This document shows positions 41,365-49,158 of a stretch of DNA of 64,000 nt, in pieces. The notes beneath the pieces were generated by a model, which worked only from the letters and a program-made list of their open reading frames with translations, was not told where the DNA came from and searched no databases. The translations under genes were made by a program, and so were the position numbers. Each line of letters begins with the position of its first letter. The first letter of the stretch is position 1. The DNA comes from an uncultured Acidobacteriaceae bacterium (GTDB taxonomy: Bacteria; Acidobacteriota; Terriglobia; Terriglobales; Acidobacteriaceae): the NCBI GenBank assembly GCA_903842065.1, contig CAIMKZ010000100.1, positions 124,001 through 188,000 on the forward strand. The letters run 5' to 3'.

Positions 41365-42018
41365 ATGTCTCAGATCGACGATTCCATAGTCAACGACGAC
41401 GCGGGCCAGAAGGTCTCCCGGCGAAACTTCATCCTGGGCGTAATCGCCGGAGGCGCAGTAGTCAGCGCGGCCGGATACAGGTTCCTGGCGCCCCACGGCC
41501 GTTATGCCGCCGGCGCGGGCACCAGCCTGCTAAGCCTTAACGTTAACGGCAAAATCCGCCGCGTCGAGGTCATGAAGCAGGAGACGCTCGCCTCCACCCT
41601 GCGCTACAAGCTCGGCCTCACCGGCACCAAGATCGGCTGCGACCGCGCCGAGTGCGGAGCCTGCACCGTCCTCATCGACGACGTGCCCCTCTACAGTTGC
41701 TCCACGCTCACCCACACCGTGCGCAACCGCAAAATCACCACGGTCGAAGGCCTCGCCAGCCCCGACGGCAAGCTGCACCCGGTGCAGCAGGCGGTGGTGG
41801 ACCATCAGGGCTTCCAGTGCGCCTTCTGCATGCCCGGCTACCTCATGTCGGCCGTGGGCTTCCTCAAGCAGAACCCCAATCCTACCCGCGCCGAGCTGGC
41901 CCAGGGCGTAAGCGGCAACCTCTGCCGCTGCCAGGACTACATGAAGATCCTCGACTCGCTCCACCACGGAGCCGAGTACATGCGTAAAGGCGTCCCCGCC
42001 AGCGCCAGGAGGGCTTGA
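41365..42018 (+). CDS. Tat-exported [2Fe-2S] subunit, xanthine-oxidase family (YagT/IorA-like)
   Basis: 217 residues. Twin-arginine signal VSRRNFILGVIAGGAVVSAA, then a plant-type ferredoxin centre, CDRAECGACTVLIDDVPLYS-C, and the second cluster centre CAFCMPGYL with GNLCRCQDYMKI. Electron-transfer subunit of a molybdenum hydroxylase, periplasmic by its Tat signal. GGGGAGG lies seven bases upstream. The FAD subunit starts one base after its stop, but no molybdenum subunit is present. Confidence 0.9.
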   Translation: MSQIDDSIVNDDAGQKVSRRNFILGVIAGGAVVSAAGYRFLAPHGRYAAGAGTSLLSLNVNGKIRRVEVMKQETLASTLRYKLGLTGTKIGCDRAECGACTVLIDDVPLYSCSTLTHTVRNRKITTVEGLASPDGKLHPVQQAVVDHQGFQCAFCMPGYLMSAVGFLKQNPNPTRAELAQGVSGNLCRCQDYMKILDSLHHGAEYMRKGVPASARRA

Positions 42019-42019
42019 T

Positions 42020-43033
42020 ATGGCAGTAATCCGCGATGTAATGCCCGCCCTCGATCTATTGCAACCCGCCACCGCCGCCGAAGCCCAGCGTCTGCTCGCC
42101 GACATCGGCCCCGGCGCGTGGGTCATGGCAGGCGGTCTCGACAGCTTCGACTGGCTCAAAGACCGCATCAAGAAGCCCACAGTCCTCGTCGATCTCTCCG
42201 GCATCGACGAACTGCGCGGCATTCGCGAGTCAAACGGCGGCCTTGAGATCGGCGCAATGACTACGTTGACTGAGATTGCATCTCACCAAAACGTCAAGAA
42301 GAACTTCAGCCTCCTCGCCGAAGCCGTCTCCGTCGTCGCCTCCCCACAGATCCGCAATCAAGGCACCCTCGGCGGCAACGTCGCACAAGATGTGCGCTGC
42401 TGGTACTATCGCGGCGGATGGCCCTGCTACCGCGCCGGCGGAAACACCTGCTACGCAGACACCCCTGTCGGCCGCAACCGGGAGCACGCCATCTTCGGCG
42501 CAAGCCGCTGCATCGCCGTCAACCCATCGGACTCCGCGCCCGCCCTCATCGCCCTCGACGCAAAATTCGTCATCCTCGGCTCCAAAGGCGAGCGCGTCAT
42601 CGACGCGGAAGAGTTCTTCGTCGGCCCCGAGCACGAGATTACCCGCATCCATATTCTCCAGCCCGGCGACCTCCTCACCGCCATCCGCATCCCCGCCACA
42701 TGGTCGGGCGCAAAGTTCTACTTCGAGAAGGTCCGCGACCGCAACGTCTGGGACTTCCCGCTCATGAACGTCGCCTCGGCCATCAAATTCTCCGGCGACA
42801 AAATCGAAGACATCCGTATCGCCGTCAACGCTGCCTCGCCCAAGCCCATGCGCTTAAAGAATGTAGAAGCCGCCGTTCGCGGCAAGGCTGCATCGGAAGC
42901 AACCGGAGCAATGGCCGGCAAGCTCGCCGTCGAGGGCGCAATCCCGCTTCAATTCAACGCCTACAAGATTCCCCTCATGCGCAACCTCGTCAAGCGCGCC
43001 ATCAGCGGCGTAAAGGAGGCAACATGGGCCTGA
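42020..43033 (+). CDS. FAD-binding subunit, xanthine-oxidase family (YagS-like)
   Basis: 337 residues. FAD motifs WVMAGGLDSFDWLKDRI and SPQIRNQGTLGGNVAQDVRC, then CO-dehydrogenase-flavoprotein C-terminal domain. A cysteine-rich insert, CWYYRGGWPCYRAGGNTC, matches the extra [4Fe-4S] loop of the PaoB/HcrB subgroup. It should carry electrons between the flavin and the [2Fe-2S] subunit. No Tat signal of its own; probably co-exported with the first subunit. The stop overlaps the cytochrome b gene by ten bases. Confidence 0.9.
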   Translation: MAVIRDVMPALDLLQPATAAEAQRLLADIGPGAWVMAGGLDSFDWLKDRIKKPTVLVDLSGIDELRGIRESNGGLEIGAMTTLTEIASHQNVKKNFSLLAEAVSVVASPQIRNQGTLGGNVAQDVRCWYYRGGWPCYRAGGNTCYADTPVGRNREHAIFGASRCIAVNPSDSAPALIALDAKFVILGSKGERVIDAEEFFVGPEHEITRIHILQPGDLLTAIRIPATWSGAKFYFEKVRDRNVWDFPLMNVASAIKFSGDKIEDIRIAVNAASPKPMRLKNVEAAVRGKAASEATGAMAGKLAVEGAIPLQFNAYKIPLMRNLVKRAISGVKEATWA

Positions 43034-43857
43034 TTCGCTGGGTCATCAGCCCCTGGGGGCAGTCGGTTCCGTCTCACGCCGCGTGGGTTCTGGTGTGGGT
43101 GGCGCTCATCGCAGCCATCTTCTTCGCCGTCGCGCACACGCTCTACGTAGCTCTCGTAGCGCCCGCCAAAAAATCAGCGCCCGCGGCCCCAGTCGCCGGA
43201 GTCCCGGAGCGCGTTCCCCGCCACTCGCTCCTCGCGCGCCTCTTCCACTGGATCATGGCCGCAGCCATGCTCGCTCTGCTCTTCTCGGCTTTTTTGCCCA
43301 TCCTCGGCATGCGCTTCAACTGGGTCCAGTTCCACTGGATCGCCGGACTCCTGCTCACCGCTTCCATCCTCTTCCACATCGTCCACGCCACCCTCGCCAT
43401 GGACTTCTGGGCCATCTGGCCAGACTGCGCGGACGTGAAAGACGCAATCAATCGCGTCAAAAAGTTTTTCGGCAAACCCGCCTCCGAGCCCGGCCGCTTC
43501 GCCAAGTACCCGCTAGAGAACAAGCTCTATCACTTGGTCGTGATGCTCGCCGGCCTCGCCGTCATCGTCACCGGCCTCTTCATGATGAAGCGCGTTCCCT
43601 CCATCTTCTCCCCGCGCAACCCCTACGTCGCCTTCCACGACCTCACCTGGGGACTCGTCTACGCCCTCCACGGCCTCGCCGGAGTAGCCTTCATCGCGCT
43701 GACAGTCATCCACGTCTACTTCGGCCTCCGCCCCGAGAAGCTCCCCATCACCAAATCCATGATCTTCGGCTGGATGTCCCGCGACTTCTACCTCTCCAAG
43801 TACGACCAGAACCGCTGGAAGATAGAACCACCCAAAACCTCCACCGACACCGACTAA
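43024..43857 (+). CDS. Cytochrome b561/formate-dehydrogenase-gamma-like membrane subunit
   Basis: 277 residues, five or so membrane helices. Heme-ligand-like histidines lie in LLARLFHWIMAAAMLALLFS, FNWVQFHWIAGLLLTASILF, HIVHATLAMDF, NPYVAFHDLTWGLVYALHGL and VIHVYFGLRPEK. It would pass electrons to the quinone pool. It takes the place where a molybdenum subunit gene normally follows. AAAGGAGG lies before the ATG, which overlaps the upstream stop. Followed by a terminator. Confidence 0.85.
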   Translation: MGLIRWVISPWGQSVPSHAAWVLVWVALIAAIFFAVAHTLYVALVAPAKKSAPAAPVAGVPERVPRHSLLARLFHWIMAAAMLALLFSAFLPILGMRFNWVQFHWIAGLLLTASILFHIVHATLAMDFWAIWPDCADVKDAINRVKKFFGKPASEPGRFAKYPLENKLYHLVVMLAGLAVIVTGLFMMKRVPSIFSPRNPYVAFHDLTWGLVYALHGLAGVAFIALTVIHVYFGLRPEKLPITKSMIFGWMSRDFYLSKYDQNRWKIEPPKTSTDTD

Positions 43858-43878
43858 CCCAAATACTCACGCAAAATC

Positions 43879-43916
43879 AAGAGCCGGTCTTCGCAAGAAG
43901 ACCGGCTCTTGTCTTT
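43879..43916 (+). terminator. Terminator hairpin, repeated type
   Basis: AAGAGCCGGTCTTC-GCAA-GAAGACCGGCTCTT followed by GTCTTTG. The same stem recurs at 49027-49060. Confidence 0.82.
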
Positions 43917-43959
43917 GTGCCATTTTGCATTTTCAGGAATGCCAATCCACCACGAAAAT

Positions 43960-44037
43960 GGGTGCCCCAGGTCCGGGGTCCCCACAAACAGGTCTTCGTT
44001 TGTGGGGTGGAGATCCCTCGCATTTGGGGACCTGGGA
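43960..44037. repeat. Nested pair of variable-stem hairpin elements
   Basis: The outer element starts GGGTGCCCCAGGTCC and ends TCGCATTTGGGGACCTGGGA, but about 40 bases are inserted after its left arm: GGGGTCCCCACAAAC-AGGTCTTC-GTTTGTGGGGTGGAGAT, itself a palindrome. The left flank CCCACCACGAAAAT is the same as at 39690. Confidence 0.82.
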
Positions 44038-44066
44038 AAGCACATATCATCACGCCTGCACGGTCG

Positions 44067-44097
44067 TTTTGAAAGCGCACGAATTCATCCGTGCCAA
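44067..44097. repeat. GAAAGNGCAC...CCGTGCC intergenic repeat
   Basis: TTTTGAAAGCGCACGAATTC followed by ATCCGTGCCAA. Compare 11207-11244 and 48955-49006. Confidence 0.6.
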
Positions 44098-44111
44098 CTC
44101 TAGCCAATCAA

Positions 44112-44190
44112 AGAGGGAGCAGGGGCTTTGGCTTGAGCGGGCAACAAGGAAGGAGCAGGGGCTTTCAAGCCCCTGACCAGCCGCCTCCAA
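44112..44190. repeat. GGAGCAGGGGCTT repeat, copy 1
   Basis: Two GGAGCAGGGGCTT units, the second forming GGGGCTTTCAAGCCCC, with GGCTTGAGCGGGCAACAAGG between and CAGCCGCCTCC at the end. A close copy lies at 48781-48863. Confidence 0.7.
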
Positions 44191-44288
44191 ATCCGCCGTT
44201 ACTCGCAGGCAGATCAACCCTCAGAACAGGTATAGTAAGTTAACTTTCTGGCTGGACCTGAACACACGCGCCGGAGTGGAAGTGCCAT

Positions 44289-45722
44289 TTGACCGTTAAG
44301 CCATCCCAGGTTCCGGTTCCTTTCGAAGTGTCGGCATGGCGCTCCGATGCCGCCGTCGGTGAGACCGCCAACGAGACAATCGATCAGATCATCGACCGCT
44401 CTCCGTTCAGCAGCCTTCAGATGATCGTCATCGCGCTCTGCGCCCTGGTGACCACGATTGACGGTTTCGACGCTCAGATGATCGGTTTCCTCGCTTCTCC
44501 CATCTCTCAAACCTTTCACGTCGACGTTCGATCCTTTGGGCCCCTGTTCTCCATTGGTCTGCTCGGCCTGATGACTGGAAACCTAATCATGGGACCGCTC
44601 GGCGATCGGTTCGGCCGCCGGTTCGGCCTGGTTCTGTCCGCGCTGGCAGTTGGCACGTTTACCCTGATCTCCGCATTTACTCACGATCTCGGGACCATAA
44701 CAGTGCTGCGCTTCCTCACCGGCCTGGGCCTCGGCGGCGCCATGCCCAATGGCATCTCGCTCATCGCCGAATACAGCCCCGCGCGGATTCGCCCAGCCAC
44801 CGTATGTCTCTCCTCGGCATGCATCTCGGTGGGCAGCATGTCGGCCGGAGTGTGTGCTTCCTTCATCTTGCCGCGCTGGGGCTGGCGGCCCATGTTCTAC
44901 CTCGGCGGTACACTCCCGATCCTGTTCGCCGTCGCCATCCTCCTCCTGATGCCGGAGTCCATCCGCTTCCTTCATCAAAAGGGCGGCCACGAGGACAAGG
45001 TGCGCCGCATCATGGGTCGCATCTCGCCTGCAGCCGCAGAACGCAATGCCCAGTTCGCTCTCAGCCCAACGTTAGCGGCCAAATCGCGGTTCCCGGTTGC
45101 AACGCTCTTCCGCAACGGACGCGCGACCGTCACGCCGCTTCTGTGGACCGCCTATTTCATGAATCTGCTGGTCCTTTACTCGGTGGTCAGCTGGATGCCG
45201 GCGCTGCTGCGCGCCTTCGGCTTCACCAACGCAACCGGAGTGATGGCCATTACCCTGTTTGGCCTCGGGGGAATCTGCGGCTCTCTCAGCCAGGGATGGT
45301 TGGTGCGGCGCTTCAGGGCTCACCGCGTCCTGATCGTCGAATTCACCATCTTCATCCTGATCAGTCTCACGCTGGCCAACTTAAAGCTGGATCTCGTGCT
45401 GGTGGCCGCCGCCTCGTTTACCATCGGCTGGGTCATCAACGGAGCGCAGGCCGGACTCAACGTGTACTCCTCGACCATCTACCCCACTCTGGTTCGTTCG
45501 ACCGGAGTCGGCTGGGGCCTGGGCATCGGCCGCATCGGCTCCATCGTCGGTCCGCTGCTTGGAGGCTGGGCGCTGCTTGCCGGCTGGACCTCGCGGGAGA
45601 TCTTCGCGGCAGGCGCAGTTCCCGCAATCCTTGCCGCCGCTGCAATCCTCACCAGCGCCTCGCTCGGCATCACAGGCATGTCAGATGCGCTGCCATGTTC
45701 GGCCTCCGATCGCAAGCCATAG
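44289..45722 (+). CDS. MFS aromatic-acid:H+ symporter (AAHS-like)
   Basis: 477 residues, 12 predicted helices. TTIDGFDAQMIGFLASPISQ is the helix-1 DGxD motif of the aromatic acid symporters (PcaK/BenK class); motif A is GPLGDRFGRRFGL, and RFLTGLGLGGAMPNGISLIA follows. It starts at TTG with GGAG and TGGAAG upstream; no better start is visible. It leads a plus-strand set with a methyltransferase, a cupin and a DUF362 gene, so the substrate may be aromatic, which is an inference. Confidence 0.85.
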   Translation: MTVKPSQVPVPFEVSAWRSDAAVGETANETIDQIIDRSPFSSLQMIVIALCALVTTIDGFDAQMIGFLASPISQTFHVDVRSFGPLFSIGLLGLMTGNLIMGPLGDRFGRRFGLVLSALAVGTFTLISAFTHDLGTITVLRFLTGLGLGGAMPNGISLIAEYSPARIRPATVCLSSACISVGSMSAGVCASFILPRWGWRPMFYLGGTLPILFAVAILLLMPESIRFLHQKGGHEDKVRRIMGRISPAAAERNAQFALSPTLAAKSRFPVATLFRNGRATVTPLLWTAYFMNLLVLYSVVSWMPALLRAFGFTNATGVMAITLFGLGGICGSLSQGWLVRRFRAHRVLIVEFTIFILISLTLANLKLDLVLVAAASFTIGWVINGAQAGLNVYSSTIYPTLVRSTGVGWGLGIGRIGSIVGPLLGGWALLAGWTSREIFAAGAVPAILAAAAILTSASLGITGMSDALPCSASDRKP

Positions 45723-45766
45723 ACCACGCCAACGCAACTCCCGAATCTAACCTTAGGAGCGAATGC

Positions 45767-46498
45767 ATGCCGTCTGAATTCAACGCGAATCCCTGGGACT
45801 GGTTTCTGCCGCACGATATCAAACGGTTTGGTGAAGAGATTCTCGACCTCGAAGAGCGCAAGCGCTGGTGCCGCGCGACCCTCATCTGCGGACTGCCCTA
45901 TATGTGGCGTTACAAGGCCGCCGCGTTCACTCCCCAGATGTACGACAAACTGGAACTGAAGCCCGGCGATAAGGTGTTGCTCATCGGAGAAGGCAACGAA
46001 GCCTGCGGCTTCGACGAAGAGATTCGCAAGCGCATCGGACCGCAGGGCGAACTGATCTCGGTCGACATCATGGAAAAGGCCCGCACCGCAAGTGGAACCT
46101 TAGTCCGCGACAAAAACGGCCGCATCGGAACCTGGCGTTACGACTACACCTCCCAGTACGCGGACGGTCATTTCGACTGTGTCGCTGTTCTGCAGGGAAT
46201 CCAGCACACCGACGACTGGCACGAAACCGGCCGGGAACTCGTGCGCGTCATGAACTCCGGACGCGTGATCCTGCTCGCGGAACTTGTCATCGGACCCAAA
46301 ACCAGAACCATCGCCCAGCAGGATCTTCATCTTGAGTATTGGATGGACAAGCTCTACTACGGCTCGGGCCGCACCGGCCCCGAAGATGTCTCCTACTTCA
46401 GCCCCGAGGAACTGCTTGCAGCCTTCGATGGCCTGGTAAGAGACCCCGGCACACTTGCATGGAGAGGCATCGAACTCTTCTGGGGAACCAAGCTCTGA
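45767..46498 (+). CDS. SAM-dependent methyltransferase-like protein
   Basis: 243 residues. Class I methyltransferase core: motif I-like LKPGDKVLLIGEGNEACGFD, acidic motif II LISVDIMEKA, and DYTSQYADGHFDCVAVLQGI (motif IV), ending ELVRVMNSGRVILLAELVIG. The glycine motif (GEGNEACG) is atypical. The N-terminal WDWFLPHDIKRFGEEILDLE region is not recognised. TAGGAG lies ten bases before the ATG, 44 bases after the MFS stop. Substrate unknown. Confidence 0.78.
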   Translation: MPSEFNANPWDWFLPHDIKRFGEEILDLEERKRWCRATLICGLPYMWRYKAAAFTPQMYDKLELKPGDKVLLIGEGNEACGFDEEIRKRIGPQGELISVDIMEKARTASGTLVRDKNGRIGTWRYDYTSQYADGHFDCVAVLQGIQHTDDWHETGRELVRVMNSGRVILLAELVIGPKTRTIAQQDLHLEYWMDKLYYGSGRTGPEDVSYFSPEELLAAFDGLVRDPGTLAWRGIELFWGTKL

Positions 46499-46536
46499 CT
46501 CGATTTCAAAAAAACCGCTCGAAAGGATTGAAGCAC

Positions 46537-47028
46537 ATGACTCGCAAGACACTGACACTGATCTTCGTCTTCCTGCTCGGTATCGCGCTTGGCAGCGTAA
46601 TCACGCGGTTCGCGCCCATCGGCCATTCTGGCGGCGTGGTAAACGCTCAAACCAAAATGCCCACGATGATCCTGCATCTGTTCACCGGTCCTGACAACCA
46701 GACCCACGCCGAGGAGATCCCGGTTAACTTCACTGACGGCGTCTTCAATCTGCTTCCCGTCAAAGGAGCAGAGCTGCACTCCACAACTCCGGGTACTGTG
46801 ATTACCTGGCATCCCGCTCCCCGCCGACAGTACGTGATTACGTTAGCCGGCCACTCGGAGATTGAGGTCGCTGACGGCAAAAAATATTCAGTAGGCCCCG
46901 GCTCTATCGATTGGGTCGAAGACACCACCGGCAAAGGGCACGTTACAAACACGGTGGGCAATGACGATCGTGTGGCTATCTGGCTCCCTATCGCCGACGG
47001 TGCTCCTTTACCCGCACCCAAACTATAG
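46537..47028 (+). CDS. Exported cupin-like protein
   Basis: 163 residues with a signal or anchor segment (LTLIFVFLLGIALGSVITRF) and a small beta-barrel: TPGTVITWHPAPRRQYVITL, GHSEIEVADGKKYSVGPGSI, DWVEDTTGKGHVTNTVGNDD. This order fits a cupin; the metal-binding His set is only partly present (H in TWHPAP, H in GKGHVT). Role unknown. GAAAGGA precedes the ATG; 38 bases after the methyltransferase, likely the same operon. Confidence 0.72.
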   Translation: MTRKTLTLIFVFLLGIALGSVITRFAPIGHSGGVVNAQTKMPTMILHLFTGPDNQTHAEEIPVNFTDGVFNLLPVKGAELHSTTPGTVITWHPAPRRQYVITLAGHSEIEVADGKKYSVGPGSIDWVEDTTGKGHVTNTVGNDDRVAIWLPIADGAPLPAPKL

Positions 47029-47130
47029 CTATTGATTTCAATCTGTCGGAGATGGAGTCAGATCTTTCTCGGTTTCCCGCCAATCGCCAGATCTCTCGAT
47101 GGCGCTAATTCCTACTGAAAAGTCGGCCTT

Positions 47131-47164
47131 GTGACCCATCCAACGCGCAGCGTTGGGTGGGAAA
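47131..47164. repeat. Variable-stem hairpin element, alternative stem
   Basis: GTGACCCATCCAACGC-GCA-GCGTTGGGTGGGA, right flank AACCACAACACCAAACC. Stem CCCATCCAACGC/GCGTTGGGTGGG, differing from all others while the right flank is conserved. Confidence 0.65.
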
Positions 47165-47184
47165 CCACAACACCAAACCGCCCC

Positions 47185-47403
47185 TCATCGCAAAGATCGC
47201 GATGAACCGTGCACAGCTTCATGGCGTTTCACCAGCCACCCGCCAACCATGACACCTGTGACCCAAATCACACCCCCGTAGTACAGGATAGGACTAATGT
47301 TTCTGGCATAAACGGACGGCAAGGGAATGTATCCCTCCGTCAGCGAAGCTAACTCCAGCACCTGAACCAACCCGTTCGATCGCACGCTGCCCCGGAGGCT
47401 CAT
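47185..47403 (-). CDS. Possible small single-helix membrane protein
   Basis: 72 residues from ATG 47403: MSLRGSVRSNGLVQVLELAS, with a hydrophobic segment ISPILYYGGVIWVTGVMVGG and a basic tail. GGAG lies six bases before the ATG. No family recognised; the neighbours are on the other strand. It may be chance, but it is the only plausible frame in this gap. Confidence 0.3.
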   Translation of the reverse strand: MSLRGSVRSNGLVQVLELASLTEGYIPLPSVYARNISPILYYGGVIWVTGVMVGGWLVKRHEAVHGSSRSLR

Positions 47404-47463
47404 CACGTTCTCCGGCCCCGGCGGAACCTGGTGGAATACTTCACGATAAGGATACTGATCCCT

Positions 47464-48582
47464 ATGTCAAAGGAATTCTCTCGTCGCCAGATGTTATTCG
47501 CCAGCGCAGGTGCGCTGGCCTTCACGCGCGCGGGGCAGCTCTTTGCCCAGCATCCGCCTAAGCCGGCGCTCGAACTTCCACCGCCTCAGATTGTCCCTGT
47601 GACGCAACACTCCGCCGTGAGCGTGGTGCGCGGAGTGAACAGGCGGCAGGCGATTCACGATGCCCTGGTCGGCATCGACCAGGAAATGCGTCAGGGCCTG
47701 AAGCGTAAGAAGTCTGTTCTGATCAAGGTGAATCTCACCAACATTTCCAACCAGCTGGCTTCCACGCACCGCGATGCCATCGCAGGTATTCTGGATTACC
47801 TCGGTCCCCGCTTCAAGGGGCCGGTGGCCGTCGGTGAAGCGGCATCGAACGATACGATGGCCGCCTTCGACAATTTCAAATACAGCGAACTGGTCAAGGA
47901 GTTCAAGTCGCAGAAGGTGAGCCTGGTCGACTTCAACCTGGAAAAATACGCGTTGACGCAGTCGATCGACTCCAATATTCACCCCACGCCCGTTCGCATC
48001 GCCTCCCGGCTCGTCGACCAGGACGCATTCATCATCAATTGCTGTATTCCGAAGACTCACGGTTCTGTCACTTACACGGGAGCCGTCAAGAATATGGCCA
48101 TGGGCGCACCGTTGCGCAGCCCGATCAAGGAAACCACGGTCTGGAGCGACAAACATAAGATTCACGTCAACGGCCACTGGCAGCACAACTACAACATGTT
48201 CCTGATGACGCAGCATCTGACCCCTTACTTTGGGGCAACCGTTCTCGATGGCTTTGAGGCGATGGAAGGGGAAGGTCCCATCAACGGCACCAAAGTGGAT
48301 TGGAAGGTTGCAATGGCCTCCACGGACTACGTCGCCGCTGACCGTGTCGCTCTCGAGGCCATGGGGATGGATCCGAAATGGATCGGCTACCTACAGTACT
48401 GCGGGCAAATGGGCCTCGGCAACTACGACACAGCCAACATCGAAGTGCGCGGCGAGAAGCTGGAAGCGATCAAAACATCCTTCAAACTTCCCGCTTCGGT
48501 TGACGATGAACTGAAGTGGATGGGCCCGCTGGAAGTTACACCGGAGCGGCCGCCGCAGCCCAGGCAACCCGCAAAAGGTTAA
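47464..48582 (+). CDS. Tat-exported DUF362 protein
   Basis: 372 residues. Twin-arginine signal SRRQMLFASAGALAFTRAG, then the DUF362 domain: SVLIKVNLTNISNQLASTHR, FIINCCIPKTHGSVTYTGAV, VDWKVAMASTDYVAADRVAL. The family fold is related to metal or Fe-S handling proteins, but no cluster-binding Cys motif is seen here. The C-terminus is Pro-rich. Start at ATG 47464, since the GTG at 47431 would put the Tat motif too far in. Last gene of the plus-strand set. Confidence 0.85.
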   Translation: MSKEFSRRQMLFASAGALAFTRAGQLFAQHPPKPALELPPPQIVPVTQHSAVSVVRGVNRRQAIHDALVGIDQEMRQGLKRKKSVLIKVNLTNISNQLASTHRDAIAGILDYLGPRFKGPVAVGEAASNDTMAAFDNFKYSELVKEFKSQKVSLVDFNLEKYALTQSIDSNIHPTPVRIASRLVDQDAFIINCCIPKTHGSVTYTGAVKNMAMGAPLRSPIKETTVWSDKHKIHVNGHWQHNYNMFLMTQHLTPYFGATVLDGFEAMEGEGPINGTKVDWKVAMASTDYVAADRVALEAMGMDPKWIGYLQYCGQMGLGNYDTANIEVRGEKLEAIKTSFKLPASVDDELKWMGPLEVTPERPPQPRQPAKG

Positions 48583-48631
48583 CTAACTAAAGGAACGCGA
48601 ACACGGCGAGGAGTCAGAACGAAACTCCCGA

Positions 48632-48668
48632 GGTCATAGAGTGGTTTCATCCAAGCCACTCTATGACC
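48632..48668. repeat. Perfect 13-base inverted repeat
   Basis: GGTCATAGAGTGG and CCACTCTATGACC with an 11-base loop, 50 bases after the DUF362 stop. Could act as a factor-dependent terminator or transcript-protecting hairpin; no T tract. Confidence 0.6.
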
Positions 48669-48780
48669 ATCCGGAAAGCGGAGCGGGAAGATGCGAACGT
48701 TCATGATCAGCGCTCTGGCTGCCTGCTTCGACCCGCGCACCGAAGCGCCTGTAGAGAACATGTGCCAGGTCAATCCGCTC

Positions 48781-48863
48781 AAGGAAGGAGCAGGGGCTTC
48801 GGCTTGAGCGGGGAACAAGGAGGGAGCAGGGTTTTTCAAGCCCCTGAACAGCCGCCCTCCAAA
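48781..48863. repeat. GGAGCAGGGGCTT repeat, copy 2
   Basis: AAGGAAGGAGCAGGGGCTTC, GGCTTGAGCGGGGAACAAGG, AGGGAGCAGGGTTTTTCAAG then CCCCTGAACAGCCGCC. Close to 44112-44190. Confidence 0.7.
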
Positions 48864-48922
48864 CCCACGGCTTTAGCCACGGGCCTCAATCTCCCAACCC
48901 ACGCCCGCATCAAGCCCCACCT

Positions 48923-49006
48923 GTCATCCTGAGCGAAGTCGAAGGATCTGCGGTTGCTTTGAAAGAGCACGACTTTTCAGCAAGCTGTTTAGCCATGCCA
49001 TTACGG
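48923..49006. repeat. Two intergenic repeats side by side
   Basis: GTCATCCTGAGCGAAGTCGA then AGGATCTGCGGTTG (48923-48956), directly followed by CTTTGAAAGAGCACGACTTT and AGCCATGCCATTACGG (48955-49006). The rest of the 576-base gap holds the inverted repeat, repeat copy 2 and a terminator; no gene is seen. Confidence 0.65.
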
Positions 49007-49026
49007 ATTGACAAACCCTCCGCAAT

Positions 49027-49060
49027 CCAGAGCCGGTCTTCTCACGAAGACCGGCTCTGG
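49027..49060. terminator. Terminator hairpin, repeated type
   Basis: CCAGAGCCGGTCTTC-TCAC-GAAGACCGGCTCTGG then ATTTCTGG. Shares its stem with 43879-43916. Lies between convergent genes and could serve both. Confidence 0.78.
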
Positions 49061-49158
49061 ATTTCTGGACCCTGCGGCGTTTTCGGGGAGTAATCCTGCT
49101 GATTGCCCATAACCTTCTGTCATTGAGCGGGTTGGCCTGTTGGCAGCAACAGAAGATG

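Noticed and set aside
42418..43023. Upstream extension of the cytochrome b frame
   Set aside because: It overlaps the FAD subunit gene in another frame, is Arg/His/Pro-rich nonsense, and a strong ribosome binding site precedes the ATG at 43024.
1915..47164. Repeats considered as a CRISPR array
   Set aside because: The copies are scattered over 45 kb, are palindromic with variable stems, have no regular spacers and no cas genes nearby.
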